Virus record (IMG/VR): IMGVR_UViG_3300021142_000055
Span: 1 to 45,728 of that record
Origin: a virus
Direction: 5' to 3' (one strand)
Length of the DNA stretch: 45,728 nt
The translations under genes and the position numbers were made by a program. The notes below the pieces were generated by a model that did not search any database, was not told where the DNA came from, and saw only the letters and a program-made list of their open reading frames with translations. Positions 15,312 through 24,880 of the stretch are shown piece after piece; position 1 is the first letter of the stretch; each line of letters begins with the position of its first letter.

Positions 15312-16025
15312 ATGAAATATATTAAACTTTTTGAAGACTTTATAAGTAACAAACCAAAGCCTAAGATTGTAATGTATTATGATAAAGGAGTTAGTGTTGA
15401 CACTGCTAGCATTTGGTCCAACTTTTTTCGTGAATATTTTGCTATTGAGCCACATGAAATGAGATCTGACGAATTTGATTATAAAGATTTTAAAAACGCG
15501 GATCTTATTGTTATTCCAGGCGGTTCTAGTGAACTTGAAATTACAGCTATGACTGATAGCGGTAAAGAAGGTCTGAAAAAATTTGTTAATGATGGTGGAA
15601 AAGTTCTTGGCGTATGTGCTGGTGCTATTTTAATATCTGAATGTTATGATTGGTCTTTAGGAATTATTAAAGCACATCATAATAAAGATTTTCATGAGCA
15701 CATTCAAAATAAAACAGCATTTTTAAATTTTAAATTTGAAAATGCAGGCAAAGAAGTTTTTAGCACATTACTTGATGAAGTAAATCTTTATTATCATTGG
15801 GGTCCTGTGTTTGTTAGTGCAGATTCATCTTGTGAAGTTTTATTAAGGTTTAATAGTGAAGTGCCACGAGAATCTAAAGAATCTGAATCATCAATTGATA
15901 AAATAGCATCTATTTATTCAGCATACGGAAAAGGACATGCATTAGCAATAAGTCCACATATAGAAAAAAGTGAAAAAGTTAAATATCTATTAGCTAATGC
16001 TATAAATTACTTATTAAATAAATAA
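15312..16025 (+). CDS. Class I glutamine-amidotransferase-like protein, BPL_N type (237 aa)
   Basis: Residues 17-235 match the amidotransferase-like fold of the biotin-protein-ligase N-terminal (BPL_N) family: PGGSSELE at 69-76, the nucleophile elbow GVCAGA with Cys102, YYHWGPVF at 160-167, and ISPHIE at 213-218 giving His216 and Glu218 to complete a triad. It could release ammonia from glutamine or act as a hydrolase on a peptide-like substrate. Residues 1-15 (MKYIKLFEDFISNKP) are extra to the domain and match the leader of two other proteins here. Its stop overlaps the gp25-like start (TAATG at 16023-16027). With the amidoligase-like gene at 12608 it forms a candidate modification pair. Confidence 0.75.
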   Translation: MKYIKLFEDFISNKPKPKIVMYYDKGVSVDTASIWSNFFREYFAIEPHEMRSDEFDYKDFKNADLIVIPGGSSELEITAMTDSGKEGLKKFVNDGGKVLGVCAGAILISECYDWSLGIIKAHHNKDFHEHIQNKTAFLNFKFENAGKEVFSTLLDEVNLYYHWGPVFVSADSSCEVLLRFNSEVPRESKESESSIDKIASIYSAYGKGHALAISPHIEKSEKVKYLLANAINYLLNK

Positions 16026-16387
16026 TGTTAAAAGAAATTTATTGTAGAAATGAAAATGATCCTTTTTATGTTAATAGGATTTTGGAAACAAAAGATCCAA
16101 TAGAAGCTCTATTAACAAAATTAAGGATGATCCTGTTTACTAAAAGAGGCGAAATTTTAGGTGAACCGGATTTAGGCTTAGATCTTGATTCTATGCTATT
16201 TCAACTTAATTATAATGGTTTCCAAATACAAAGAGATTTTTATGCACAGATAGGTAAGTATTGCCCTGAAGCTAAAAATTATAAAATAGTAATTGAAGTG
16301 AATTTTGTCCCTGGAACTGTTAGAGATATATGTTACATAGATATATACATAGACGGTACAAAATATCTTGGTGTCGTCGGAAAATAA
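16025..16387 (+). CDS. Baseplate wedge protein, gp25-like (120 aa)
   Basis: gp25 is the core wedge subunit that triggers sheath assembly in contractile systems. The diagnostic segment is at residues 41-59, RGEILGEPDLGLDLDSMLF, matching the conserved G-E-x-x-G-x-P-x-x-G pattern. The length is typical (T4 gp25 has 132 residues). The start overlaps the previous stop by one base, and it is followed 10 bases later by the gp6-like gene, the order seen in many contractile phages. Confidence 0.9.
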   Translation: MLKEIYCRNENDPFYVNRILETKDPIEALLTKLRMILFTKRGEILGEPDLGLDLDSMLFQLNYNGFQIQRDFYAQIGKYCPEAKNYKIVIEVNFVPGTVRDICYIDIYIDGTKYLGVVGK

Positions 16388-16397
16388 GACATCATAT

Positions 16398-18101
16398 ATG
16401 GGATTAGACATTTTTAATTATAGCAGAATACGTTTTGACCAACTTTATCAAGACTCTAAAGATTACCTAACAAATAAATTTTTACAAGTAGGTGAAGTAT
16501 TCTCACCAGCAAGTGCATACGGACAACTTTTAGGTGTTATAATTGATTTAGGTAAATTAATTTTTTATTACGTAGAAGATAGTATAACAGAGCTAAACAT
16601 TTATACTGCAACTCGTGATACTTCTGTTCGTAGTTTAGCAAGAATAGCTGGTCATAACCCAACAAGAGCAATTGCTGCAAGCGGTACTGTTTATCTTACA
16701 TATAATGGTAACCCTATTGATATGTACGGTAATACTGCAATCATACCAAATTACACTCGTCTTTCAGACAATTCAACTGGTTTAACATACACACTATCTT
16801 TTGATAGCGAAGATTTGCGTATGCAATTAAGTGGAAGTACAACTGTTGAAGCTAAAGTTGTTCAAGGAGTTATTGAATCTCAGACAGTAACAGGAACAGG
16901 CGAAGTTTTACAATCATATAATATAAATCCAAAAAGAGGATCACAAATTGACAATTTCTTTATTAATGTTTATGTTAATGGAGAAGTTTGGAAAGTTTAT
17001 GATTCAATATACGATATGCCTTACCAAGTAAATGGTGTTGTTGTTAAAACAGGGATTAATGCAGGTATTGACTTGTACTTTGGAAATGGCTTTTTTGGTG
17101 CTATACCTCCTGTAGGATCTTCTATAAGAGTTGAATATTTATCAACAAGCGGTAACGCAGGTAATATATTAGAAGGAGAAGTAGCACAGTTTCAATTTAT
17201 AGATGATATTTATGATTTAGCAGGTAACACTATTTCTGCTAATGATGCAATAGGTATATCTATAGCAAATCCTATTATATTTGGTTCAGATTCAGAACCT
17301 ATTTTTTTAACTAAAATATTAGCTCCAAAAACTTCACGTTCTTATGTTTTAGCAAATACTGATTCATATGTTTATTTCTTAGAAAAATTTAATATATTTA
17401 GTGTCATAGATGCTTTTAGTACTTTTAATGATAATGATATTTCAGATGATAATGTAGTTTATCTTTTTTTAATACCTGACGTAAATAAAAGAAAGCCTTC
17501 TAATGATGATTATTTTACAGTGCCTATTAATCTTTTTACATTAACAGATGCTGAAAAAAATAAAGTATATGACTTCATTGAACAAAGCGGACAAAAAATT
17601 GTAACTACAGTCATAAAAATTGTTGATCCTATTGTTAAAAAATATGTTGTTAACATAAACATAACAGCATATGCAGGATATAGCAAAGATAGCTTAACAC
17701 AACAAATAATATTAAAATGTAGTGATTACTTTTTAGCAAATCGTAGACGTGATCGTATACCAAAATCTGATCTTATTGGAATCATTGAAACTATTCCAGG
17801 AGTTGACTCTGTTAACTTATGGTTTGTTAGCGAAGAGAATGAAGCTTTTAAATCAAATACTGCAAATGTAAGTTCAGCTGATATAGGCATAGATTCTTTT
17901 GGCGATATAATAATTAACCGCGGAGAATATGCACTTATTAGAGGAGGGTGGTCTGATAGATCAGGGTATTTTTATAATGATACATCTATACAGTCTAAAC
18001 CAGGAAGTATAAATATTGCATACGGCGCTGATACATCTAATTCTTTTAATATGGAATTACATCGTATTAATTTAGATAACATAAAATCAACTACAAATTA
18101 A
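16398..18101 (+). CDS. Baseplate wedge protein, gp6/Baseplate_J-like (567 aa)
   Basis: The start is the ATG at 16398; an in-frame TTG at 16368 lies inside the gp25-like gene. The N-terminus (FDQLYQDSKDYLTNKF, about residues 11-26) and residues 49-85 (DLGKLIFYYVEDSITELNIY, then RSLARIAGHNPTRA) are characteristic of Baseplate_J/gp6 proteins. The C-terminal part has YVVNINITAYAGYSK, the beta-alpha domain, and RIPKSDLIGIIETIPGVDSV, another hallmark. gp6 forms the iris ring of the baseplate around gp25. T4 gp6 has 660 residues. The gene precedes an 88-residue protein and the giant wedge protein. Confidence 0.9.
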   Translation: MGLDIFNYSRIRFDQLYQDSKDYLTNKFLQVGEVFSPASAYGQLLGVIIDLGKLIFYYVEDSITELNIYTATRDTSVRSLARIAGHNPTRAIAASGTVYLTYNGNPIDMYGNTAIIPNYTRLSDNSTGLTYTLSFDSEDLRMQLSGSTTVEAKVVQGVIESQTVTGTGEVLQSYNINPKRGSQIDNFFINVYVNGEVWKVYDSIYDMPYQVNGVVVKTGINAGIDLYFGNGFFGAIPPVGSSIRVEYLSTSGNAGNILEGEVAQFQFIDDIYDLAGNTISANDAIGISIANPIIFGSDSEPIFLTKILAPKTSRSYVLANTDSYVYFLEKFNIFSVIDAFSTFNDNDISDDNVVYLFLIPDVNKRKPSNDDYFTVPINLFTLTDAEKNKVYDFIEQSGQKIVTTVIKIVDPIVKKYVVNINITAYAGYSKDSLTQQIILKCSDYFLANRRRDRIPKSDLIGIIETIPGVDSVNLWFVSEENEAFKSNTANVSSADIGIDSFGDIIINRGEYALIRGGWSDRSGYFYNDTSIQSKPGSINIAYGADTSNSFNMELHRINLDNIKSTTN

Positions 18102-18103
18102 TC

Positions 18104-18370
18104 ATGGTATATAGAAAAGGAAGATATTTAACCCGTGTAAGTTATTATGAAATAATGCTACACCAAAATGATGACTTGAAAAACACAGGTTTTGACTGGA
18201 GAAATAATTTAGTTAAAAATTCTGTTTCAGGATATCTTTTAAGCGATCCAAAAAGAGAATCAATAATTGAAAAGTTTCAAGATTTACTTGTGTATATTAT
18301 GGATTATGCAAGTAATATAAAGAAAGCTTTCAATTACACCGTATCTAAAAACTATAAGTACTTAAATTAA
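18104..18370 (+). CDS. Small wedge-operon protein (88 aa), unknown
   Basis: A basic, Tyr-rich 88-residue protein (MVYRKGRYLTRVSYYEIM...), mostly helical after residue 45. It sits between the gp6-like and giant wedge genes. It begins 2 bases after one stop and its own stop shares a base with the next ATG (TAATG at 18368-18372). This coupling supports expression as a baseplate component or assembly factor. No family recognised. Confidence 0.65.
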   Translation: MVYRKGRYLTRVSYYEIMLHQNDDLKNTGFDWRNNLVKNSVSGYLLSDPKRESIIEKFQDLLVYIMDYASNIKKAFNYTVSKNYKYLN

Positions 18371-21300
18371 TGTTACTATCAAATAGATTTAAACTTTTCA
18401 ACTCGAAAGGATATAACTTAAACCCAGACAATGTAAACCCTATTGGATTGTACATTAACGACCCAGGTAATGTAGGTTATGGGGCAGTTATAAATGCTTA
18501 CACAAATTCAAGTGGTGAAATTTGTTATGTTGAAATTTTAAACGGTGGAACAAGTTATGAAACAGGAACTTATTTATCATTCGTTGATGATTTTACAGGA
18601 GCTTCATGGGAAACAGATAGTACAAATTTAGCATTAAGCCCAGAAGGTGAAATTTTATCTTTTACAATAACACCTAACACAAATAATACAGGCTTTACTT
18701 ACCCAGCAACTTCCGGTTTCGTTAATCAGTTTTTGGACCCAGTATCAACTGGTCTTATATCAACTGATCACATATTTATTATTGAAAATGTTTTTGATGA
18801 AAATGGAAATCAAGCATATACATTTCCAAGAGTTGAAGAATACGGCCCTTTTAACATATCTTCATATGAAGGAAATGGGTCAACTGCATCAATAACAATA
18901 CAAAACGTTTCAACAACAGGTAATATTTTTGGAGGATACCCTGATAAGATTACAAGTATACCTCCTGCTGATATTGCTAACTTGAATGTTGGTATGTATT
19001 TGATAGGAACAGGTATTCCTGCTAATACTCAAATAACCGCAATTGATACATTATACAATAACATAACATTATCAAATAATGTTTCAGTTACAGGTGCTTT
19101 ATCGTTTACATGTTATAACCCACATAATTTAAGAGTAGGTAATAAAATTCGTATTTTTGATAATTCAAATGCAAACCCATTTGCTGGTGAACAAATTATA
19201 ACTGAAGTAACAATTACTCAAATATATTTTAATAGTTCTTTAGTAATACCATCTACATCAACTACCACTACACAATTTGGTGTTATACCTATTTTTACAG
19301 CTTATCTTGCCACAAATAGCGATCCTGAGTTTTTCTTATTTGATATTTCATATGATGTAGATTACCCTTCAATTACAAAAACAAATCAAGTTTATTTTGA
19401 ATTAACTAATGCTTCATTAGCAAGTCCTGCTGATTCTATACCGAGTGGAACAAACACAGTTTACCAAAGAACTGTTAATGAATACATTCATAAAGCATCA
19501 CTACAAATAAACATAGGTTTACAATCTGATGTTCAAGGTGTTTATAGTTCTCAATTAAATATTGAAGATATTACATACCCAACACCAAAAAGAATTTTTG
19601 TTGGATTGTATGAAGGTGAAACTATTCCAGAAGATGAAAGACTAGGCGCATTACTTGAAAACTTTGGTCGTGATGTTGATATGAATGAAGAATTAATAAT
19701 GCGTGATTCTGATGTCAATGAAGACAAAGTTGATTATCAAATTTTAAATGCAAAAAGAAAAGAGATGTTAATCGAAGGCGATAACATCTGGCCTTATGTA
19801 GGTTCATATAAAGGACTTGTTAATGTAGTTAATTGGTTTGGATATTATGATATACGTATTAAAGAATATTGGTTAAACGTAAGTGTTAACGATGAATATT
19901 ATGGTAAGTATAAACAAATACAAATTCCCTTTCAATTAGCTGAAAAAGGAATACACCCGGAATCTATTAGTTTAGTACCTAGTAATCATTATAAAAAAAC
20001 AAACTTATTTGGACTTTTTTATGATATCGTTAAAGACAGCGGTTCTTTTGATGAATACGGAATACCTATCACTGAAGATGCATTTGCATTTACTAATGAA
20101 GAAGTATTAATAAAATTATTTGCATTAAAAAATTATCTTAAAAATAAATTTTTACCTTTAAATTCAAGAATCATTGATATTACAGGGGAAGGAGTTTATT
20201 ATGAAAGATATGGCGTAAATAGTTGGAGTGACCGTAGTGTTTATTTAAACATTGAAACATCAAGAGATGTAGATTTTTTATCAAATTCTCCTGTTAATGT
20301 TACTGATGTTAGATACTTTGATGTTAATCATGGAATGACAAGTCCAGATGTAAATACAACAATTCAAGATTATAATAATCATTTTAAAGTAAATGGTGCT
20401 ACAATCAGCGCACCAGGTGGTCCTTATTATGGGATAATTCCTTTAGTTTCATTTGCAGGTAATTCCGTAAATCAAGCAAAAGGAATTGTTAGAATGAGAG
20501 GCTACATATCTTCTATAACTTTCACAACTTCTAAAGGGACTGGATATGAAATTAACGATGTCATAACACTTGGTGGTGGTTCATACACTGATCCTATTCG
20601 TATAGTAGTAACAGCTGTTGACGGAGTAGGAGCTGTTATAAGTGGGGATATTATAACAGGGCCTAACCAAGGTAGCTTATACACATCTATTCCTAATATG
20701 TTTTATCAAGCTGCAGTTGTAAGACCAAGCGGTTCTCATTATGTTGTACCAGCAGCTTATGGGTTTGAGTGTTTACCAACTGATATACCTTTTGAAGGAG
20801 AAGACATTTATTTATATGATACTTTTGATAAAGGTTTCTTATACTCAACATTACCATCTGCAACTTTTTCACCAAACATAGGTGGCATTACAGCTGCTTT
20901 AGATTTAACAATAGTTTCTTCACCGCCTGTAGGTTTTTATACTGATACTGAAACTTTAAATCCTTGGGCTGATGCACCAAATATAGCTGTAGGCGCTCCT
21001 CTTAATTTAGAAACTAATTTTGATATTTATTGGGATGAGTTAACATACACATGGAATGATTTACACGGTTCTTCCGATGCTTCTTTTAAGCCATGGGTTA
21101 ATAATGGTTTGGTTGCTGTTGAAATTTTAAATCAAGGAAGTGAATACACTGTCTCGCCTGATGTTATTATTTCAGGAGGTAATGGTTATGGCGGAACTGC
21201 AACATCATCTATTGTAGATGGTAAAATTAAAATTGTAGAATACGAAATCTTAACAGTTGCTACTTCAGGTGGTATTGCTCAAAATGATGTTTTAACATTA

Positions 21301-24300
21301 AGCCCTGCTTTGCCTACAATAGGACCAGGATTTATTAGTCCTAATAAGATTATAAAATCAGGTTCAACAGTATCAGATGGTACAATCGTACAAAATGTTC
21401 TTCAACCTATTAACACAATTTCTCTATCAATGTACGATGGATCTCCAGCTCAAACAAATTTACAACCTGGAGATAAAATATACATACATCAAGGTATAGA
21501 AATTGTTACACCAGGTGTTTATCCAGAAGCTCCTAATATTTCATTAAGTGGAGGTAGAGGCGATAGTCTTACATGGGATAAATTAGGAAGATACAATATG
21601 TATGAAATGGAATGGAGATTATCTCTTTCTGAACCACAAGATCCTACCAAGATATTTAATTATTCGTCAGGAGTAAAATCAATTGATGAATTAGTTATTC
21701 ATACAGTTATATTACCTTATGAAGGAACATATACTGTTGAAATGGTTATTTATAATACAAATAATAACTTTTTAATTAAAAGAAAAAATGTTGTTGTGAC
21801 ATTGCCTGAAGCAGAGTTTTCATTTATTGCAAGATACATAGAAAATGGAGCTGAAACTTGGGACGCGTTTAAAACTAAACCTGTATCGCTTTATCAGTCC
21901 CAACCTGGTAAATTGTCACCTCCTGCTCAAGAAGGACCAACATATAATTGGGAAAATGCAACAGGTAGATGGGTTAACCCTGTCTTTAATACAACGACTT
22001 GGGATGAATCTTTAGTTAATTGGGAACGTTTAGATGTAGGAAATTCATCTCAAATTAATAACTATAATCTTCCTTTAATAAATCCTTTAGAAGTCATTAA
22101 AATATCCCCTCAAGATAATACTGAAGGACCTATTTTAGTTTATACCGATTTAAACACAAATCCTTCAACTACTTCCCCTACTATAACAGTTTTAGGACAA
22201 AGATTATTTCCAAAAATAGAAGCCGGTGATTGGATCTTTATTCGCAGAGATAGTAACATATTTCAACTTGAAGTTTTAAGTGCTGATTATACTGTTCCTA
22301 ATCAAACATCAATTGTTTTAAATCAAAATCCACCAAAGGCATTTGTTAACAGCCCAACAACTTGGGAAGTTTTACGTGAGATAGGTGGGACAGTTGTTTT
22401 AAATGGCAATAAAATGTATGATCCTGTTTATAATCCAACAGGCATTCGTATAAATGAATATGTTAGATTACTTGGAGAAGACAACATACCTAAAAAAGAA
22501 AGAGTGGGTATAAATGGAAAAGATACTTATTCAAGTGAACCAAATTACATTACTTTAAATGGATCTCTTTCTGATTATCAAAAAGGTGGTGAACTTAGCA
22601 AAATTTATAAAGTAAGAGATAATAATTTGCTAAATGGAAATCTTAATTGGAATCCTAATCCTGCTAATTCTGTTTGGGTAATACAACCAGGAACTACAGG
22701 CGATGACAATTATAATAATTCTAATGGCAAGCTATTTATAAAAAGTTCAGACTCATTATCAGGTGGATGCTTACCAGCAATACCATCTAATGAAATACGT
22801 CCAGGATTTACTAACATAACAATATACGTTGAATTAAATAGCAGTATTGTTTATAAGCAAAGATTAAGAACTACACATACGTTACTAGACACAAGTACTT
22901 CAGGTATTCCTTACTATTATTGGAATGCTATTGGTAGTGGATATAATGGTGTTCACAACATAGATATAGCAACAATTGACGGTGGAGGATTAGATGAATT
23001 AAATAATGCTCTATCAGATTGGTATGTAAATGGTGCAACGATATGGCTAGATTATGAATACGCAGAATTTCCTGTTAAAACTTTTGCAAGTGTAGATTCA
23101 GGAGGTGAAATTGAAGTTTACATGGATTTTAATATGTACCCACCTACACAAGATTTTTTAGCTGCTTCTTCATCAGAGTTTCCAGCTTCTTCATTAGCAG
23201 GAACTGGTTGGTATTATGATCATGGAATTGTAAGCGGTGATATTAGTTTGCTTGTAACAAACACTGGAATATGGAATGGAGGAATAGGAACTATATTAAC
23301 TCTTGATGATAATAATTCGGAATTACTTAAAACATCAACATCATACATTGCATATCAGTTAGATTTTAATTCTGAGGTTGCTGAAAGTTATTTAGGAACA
23401 CTAGCAAAAACATGGGCAAATTCAAAACAGCTAACTTGGCTTACCGCATCTTCTCAGTCATGGGACACACTTGATTATCAATGTAATTTAGGATGTAATT
23501 TTAGAATAAGTGAAGTAAATCCTTTAGGCGGGATTAAATTTAATAATGATGATACTTTTAATTTTTCTAGTCTTTCAGCTATAAGTGCTGAAAAATGGTC
23601 TCAGGCTATTTATGAATTAACAAATAATGATTATCCTTCATTATCAAGATTTGAGTATCAACTTGGCAGTGAATATGATATGTTCTTTTTATTAGGAGGA
23701 GTTGATACATACAATTATCCTAATAAAATATTAAGATATTCTTCAAATGGACCTATTCCTGTTATAGGAGATGTTGTATACGCAGAAAAAATTGGTCCAA
23801 TGCAAACTATAACAAATGTAGGTGTTGATATAACTCTTGCTAATGATATACCTAAAAAGGCAACTTTTATTGGAAGTGTTGAAGCTGGTTCTTATTTTAT
23901 GAAAAATATAACAGGACTATCTGAATCTTCTATATTTGTAGGTGATGTCATTACAGGAACAGGACTCCCTATAACACCAAATGCACCTGCTACTGTTTTA
24001 GAAATATATGCAATTGATGGATCAGTTAAATCAATTAAATTTTCAATAGCTTCAACTGTTACATCAACATGGGATTCATATCATTTAGAAATAGTAACAC
24101 CTGGCAGTAATGTAATAGGGTTTCAACATTTATTAGAAAATGGAAGTTTTTATATAGATGCATTTGGCAAATCTCCTAGTATAGATTTATTAGGTACTCT
24201 ACAAGGAACTGATACATATTTTTGGGATTTTGGTAATAATGTTAGCAGAACAGAATATCATACATATCCTATAAAAAATGTTTTACAAAATTTTGGATAC

Positions 24301-24825
24301 GGCATTGATAAAATAGGTGGCTTTTTAGGAGGCGTTAATGAATTTTTAATTAATGAAAGATCTTTACAAGTTTATGATTATGAAGGAGTTGTTCCTATAT
24401 CACCAAACCTAAATAAATCTGGATGGTACCCAGCAACAAATTTAGCACCAGCTTATTCATATAGTAGTAATACTGTTTTTGAAAACTATTTGGATGCAGA
24501 AACACAATCAAATCGCTTGCCTTATGAGTCTGCAATTGGAGGTTCTTGGAGATGGGAAGACACAATTATAGGTATAAACCCAACAAAGATACCTCAAGGC
24601 ACCGGTGTTTTATTAACACCCGATGCAAGTAAGATAGCAGGAAAAACTTATTTTACATGGAAAATATATGATTCAACAGGACTTATTGCTGAAGTAAACG
24701 ATCCTACTGTTTTATGGACTTTTGACTATGTAGATGAATTTACTATTGAATTAACTATTGAAGATACTAACGGAAATAAAAATACTTATATTAAAAATAA
24801 TTTCTTTAATGTAGTTGTTGAATAA
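18370..24825 (+). CDS. Giant baseplate wedge/peripheral protein (2151 aa), gp7 position
   Basis: A 2151-residue multidomain virion protein directly after the gp6-like gene, the place of gp7 in T4 (1032 aa). Visible modules: a Gly-rich strand repeat at about residues 35-67, 715-765 and 915-955; a GTGIPANTQI-type module at 193-237 and a related one at 1844-1895; a folded central region 390-650 with conserved Trp and Tyr; Ig/PKD-like beta domains at about 1080-1147 and at the C-terminus (about 2093-2151, TYFTWKIYD and EFTIELTIEDTNGN). Several T/S-W-D/A-x-x-x-x-x-W motifs occur between residues 885 and 1715. Surface binding or structural bracing is likely. The exact T4 equivalent is an inference from position. 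Confidence 0.75.
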   Translation: MLLSNRFKLFNSKGYNLNPDNVNPIGLYINDPGNVGYGAVINAYTNSSGEICYVEILNGGTSYETGTYLSFVDDFTGASWETDSTNLALSPEGEILSFTITPNTNNTGFTYPATSGFVNQFLDPVSTGLISTDHIFIIENVFDENGNQAYTFPRVEEYGPFNISSYEGNGSTASITIQNVSTTGNIFGGYPDKITSIPPADIANLNVGMYLIGTGIPANTQITAIDTLYNNITLSNNVSVTGALSFTCYNPHNLRVGNKIRIFDNSNANPFAGEQIITEVTITQIYFNSSLVIPSTSTTTTQFGVIPIFTAYLATNSDPEFFLFDISYDVDYPSITKTNQVYFELTNASLASPADSIPSGTNTVYQRTVNEYIHKASLQINIGLQSDVQGVYSSQLNIEDITYPTPKRIFVGLYEGETIPEDERLGALLENFGRDVDMNEELIMRDSDVNEDKVDYQILNAKRKEMLIEGDNIWPYVGSYKGLVNVVNWFGYYDIRIKEYWLNVSVNDEYYGKYKQIQIPFQLAEKGIHPESISLVPSNHYKKTNLFGLFYDIVKDSGSFDEYGIPITEDAFAFTNEEVLIKLFALKNYLKNKFLPLNSRIIDITGEGVYYERYGVNSWSDRSVYLNIETSRDVDFLSNSPVNVTDVRYFDVNHGMTSPDVNTTIQDYNNHFKVNGATISAPGGPYYGIIPLVSFAGNSVNQAKGIVRMRGYISSITFTTSKGTGYEINDVITLGGGSYTDPIRIVVTAVDGVGAVISGDIITGPNQGSLYTSIPNMFYQAAVVRPSGSHYVVPAAYGFECLPTDIPFEGEDIYLYDTFDKGFLYSTLPSATFSPNIGGITAALDLTIVSSPPVGFYTDTETLNPWADAPNIAVGAPLNLETNFDIYWDELTYTWNDLHGSSDASFKPWVNNGLVAVEILNQGSEYTVSPDVIISGGNGYGGTATSSIVDGKIKIVEYEILTVATSGGIAQNDVLTLSPALPTIGPGFISPNKIIKSGSTVSDGTIVQNVLQPINTISLSMYDGSPAQTNLQPGDKIYIHQGIEIVTPGVYPEAPNISLSGGRGDSLTWDKLGRYNMYEMEWRLSLSEPQDPTKIFNYSSGVKSIDELVIHTVILPYEGTYTVEMVIYNTNNNFLIKRKNVVVTLPEAEFSFIARYIENGAETWDAFKTKPVSLYQSQPGKLSPPAQEGPTYNWENATGRWVNPVFNTTTWDESLVNWERLDVGNSSQINNYNLPLINPLEVIKISPQDNTEGPILVYTDLNTNPSTTSPTITVLGQRLFPKIEAGDWIFIRRDSNIFQLEVLSADYTVPNQTSIVLNQNPPKAFVNSPTTWEVLREIGGTVVLNGNKMYDPVYNPTGIRINEYVRLLGEDNIPKKERVGINGKDTYSSEPNYITLNGSLSDYQKGGELSKIYKVRDNNLLNGNLNWNPNPANSVWVIQPGTTGDDNYNNSNGKLFIKSSDSLSGGCLPAIPSNEIRPGFTNITIYVELNSSIVYKQRLRTTHTLLDTSTSGIPYYYWNAIGSGYNGVHNIDIATIDGGGLDELNNALSDWYVNGATIWLDYEYAEFPVKTFASVDSGGEIEVYMDFNMYPPTQDFLAASSSEFPASSLAGTGWYYDHGIVSGDISLLVTNTGIWNGGIGTILTLDDNNSELLKTSTSYIAYQLDFNSEVAESYLGTLAKTWANSKQLTWLTASSQSWDTLDYQCNLGCNFRISEVNPLGGIKFNNDDTFNFSSLSAISAEKWSQAIYELTNNDYPSLSRFEYQLGSEYDMFFLLGGVDTYNYPNKILRYSSNGPIPVIGDVVYAEKIGPMQTITNVGVDITLANDIPKKATFIGSVEAGSYFMKNITGLSESSIFVGDVITGTGLPITPNAPATVLEIYAIDGSVKSIKFSIASTVTSTWDSYHLEIVTPGSNVIGFQHLLENGSFYIDAFGKSPSIDLLGTLQGTDTYFWDFGNNVSRTEYHTYPIKNVLQNFGYGIDKIGGFLGGVNEFLINERSLQVYDYEGVVPISPNLNKSGWYPATNLAPAYSYSSNTVFENYLDAETQSNRLPYESAIGGSWRWEDTIIGINPTKIPQGTGVLLTPDASKIAGKTYFTWKIYDSTGLIAEVNDPTVLWTFDYVDEFTIELTIEDTNGNKNTYIKNNFFNVVVE

Positions 24826-24880
24826 TGAACTATTGTTTTTTTAATCAAGTAAATAATGAGATAAATAATCTATATACAAA

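Noticed and set aside
16368-16397. Earlier TTG start for the gp6-like gene
   Set aside because: It would overlap the gp25-like gene by 20 bases; the ATG at 16398 gives the family-like N-terminus.
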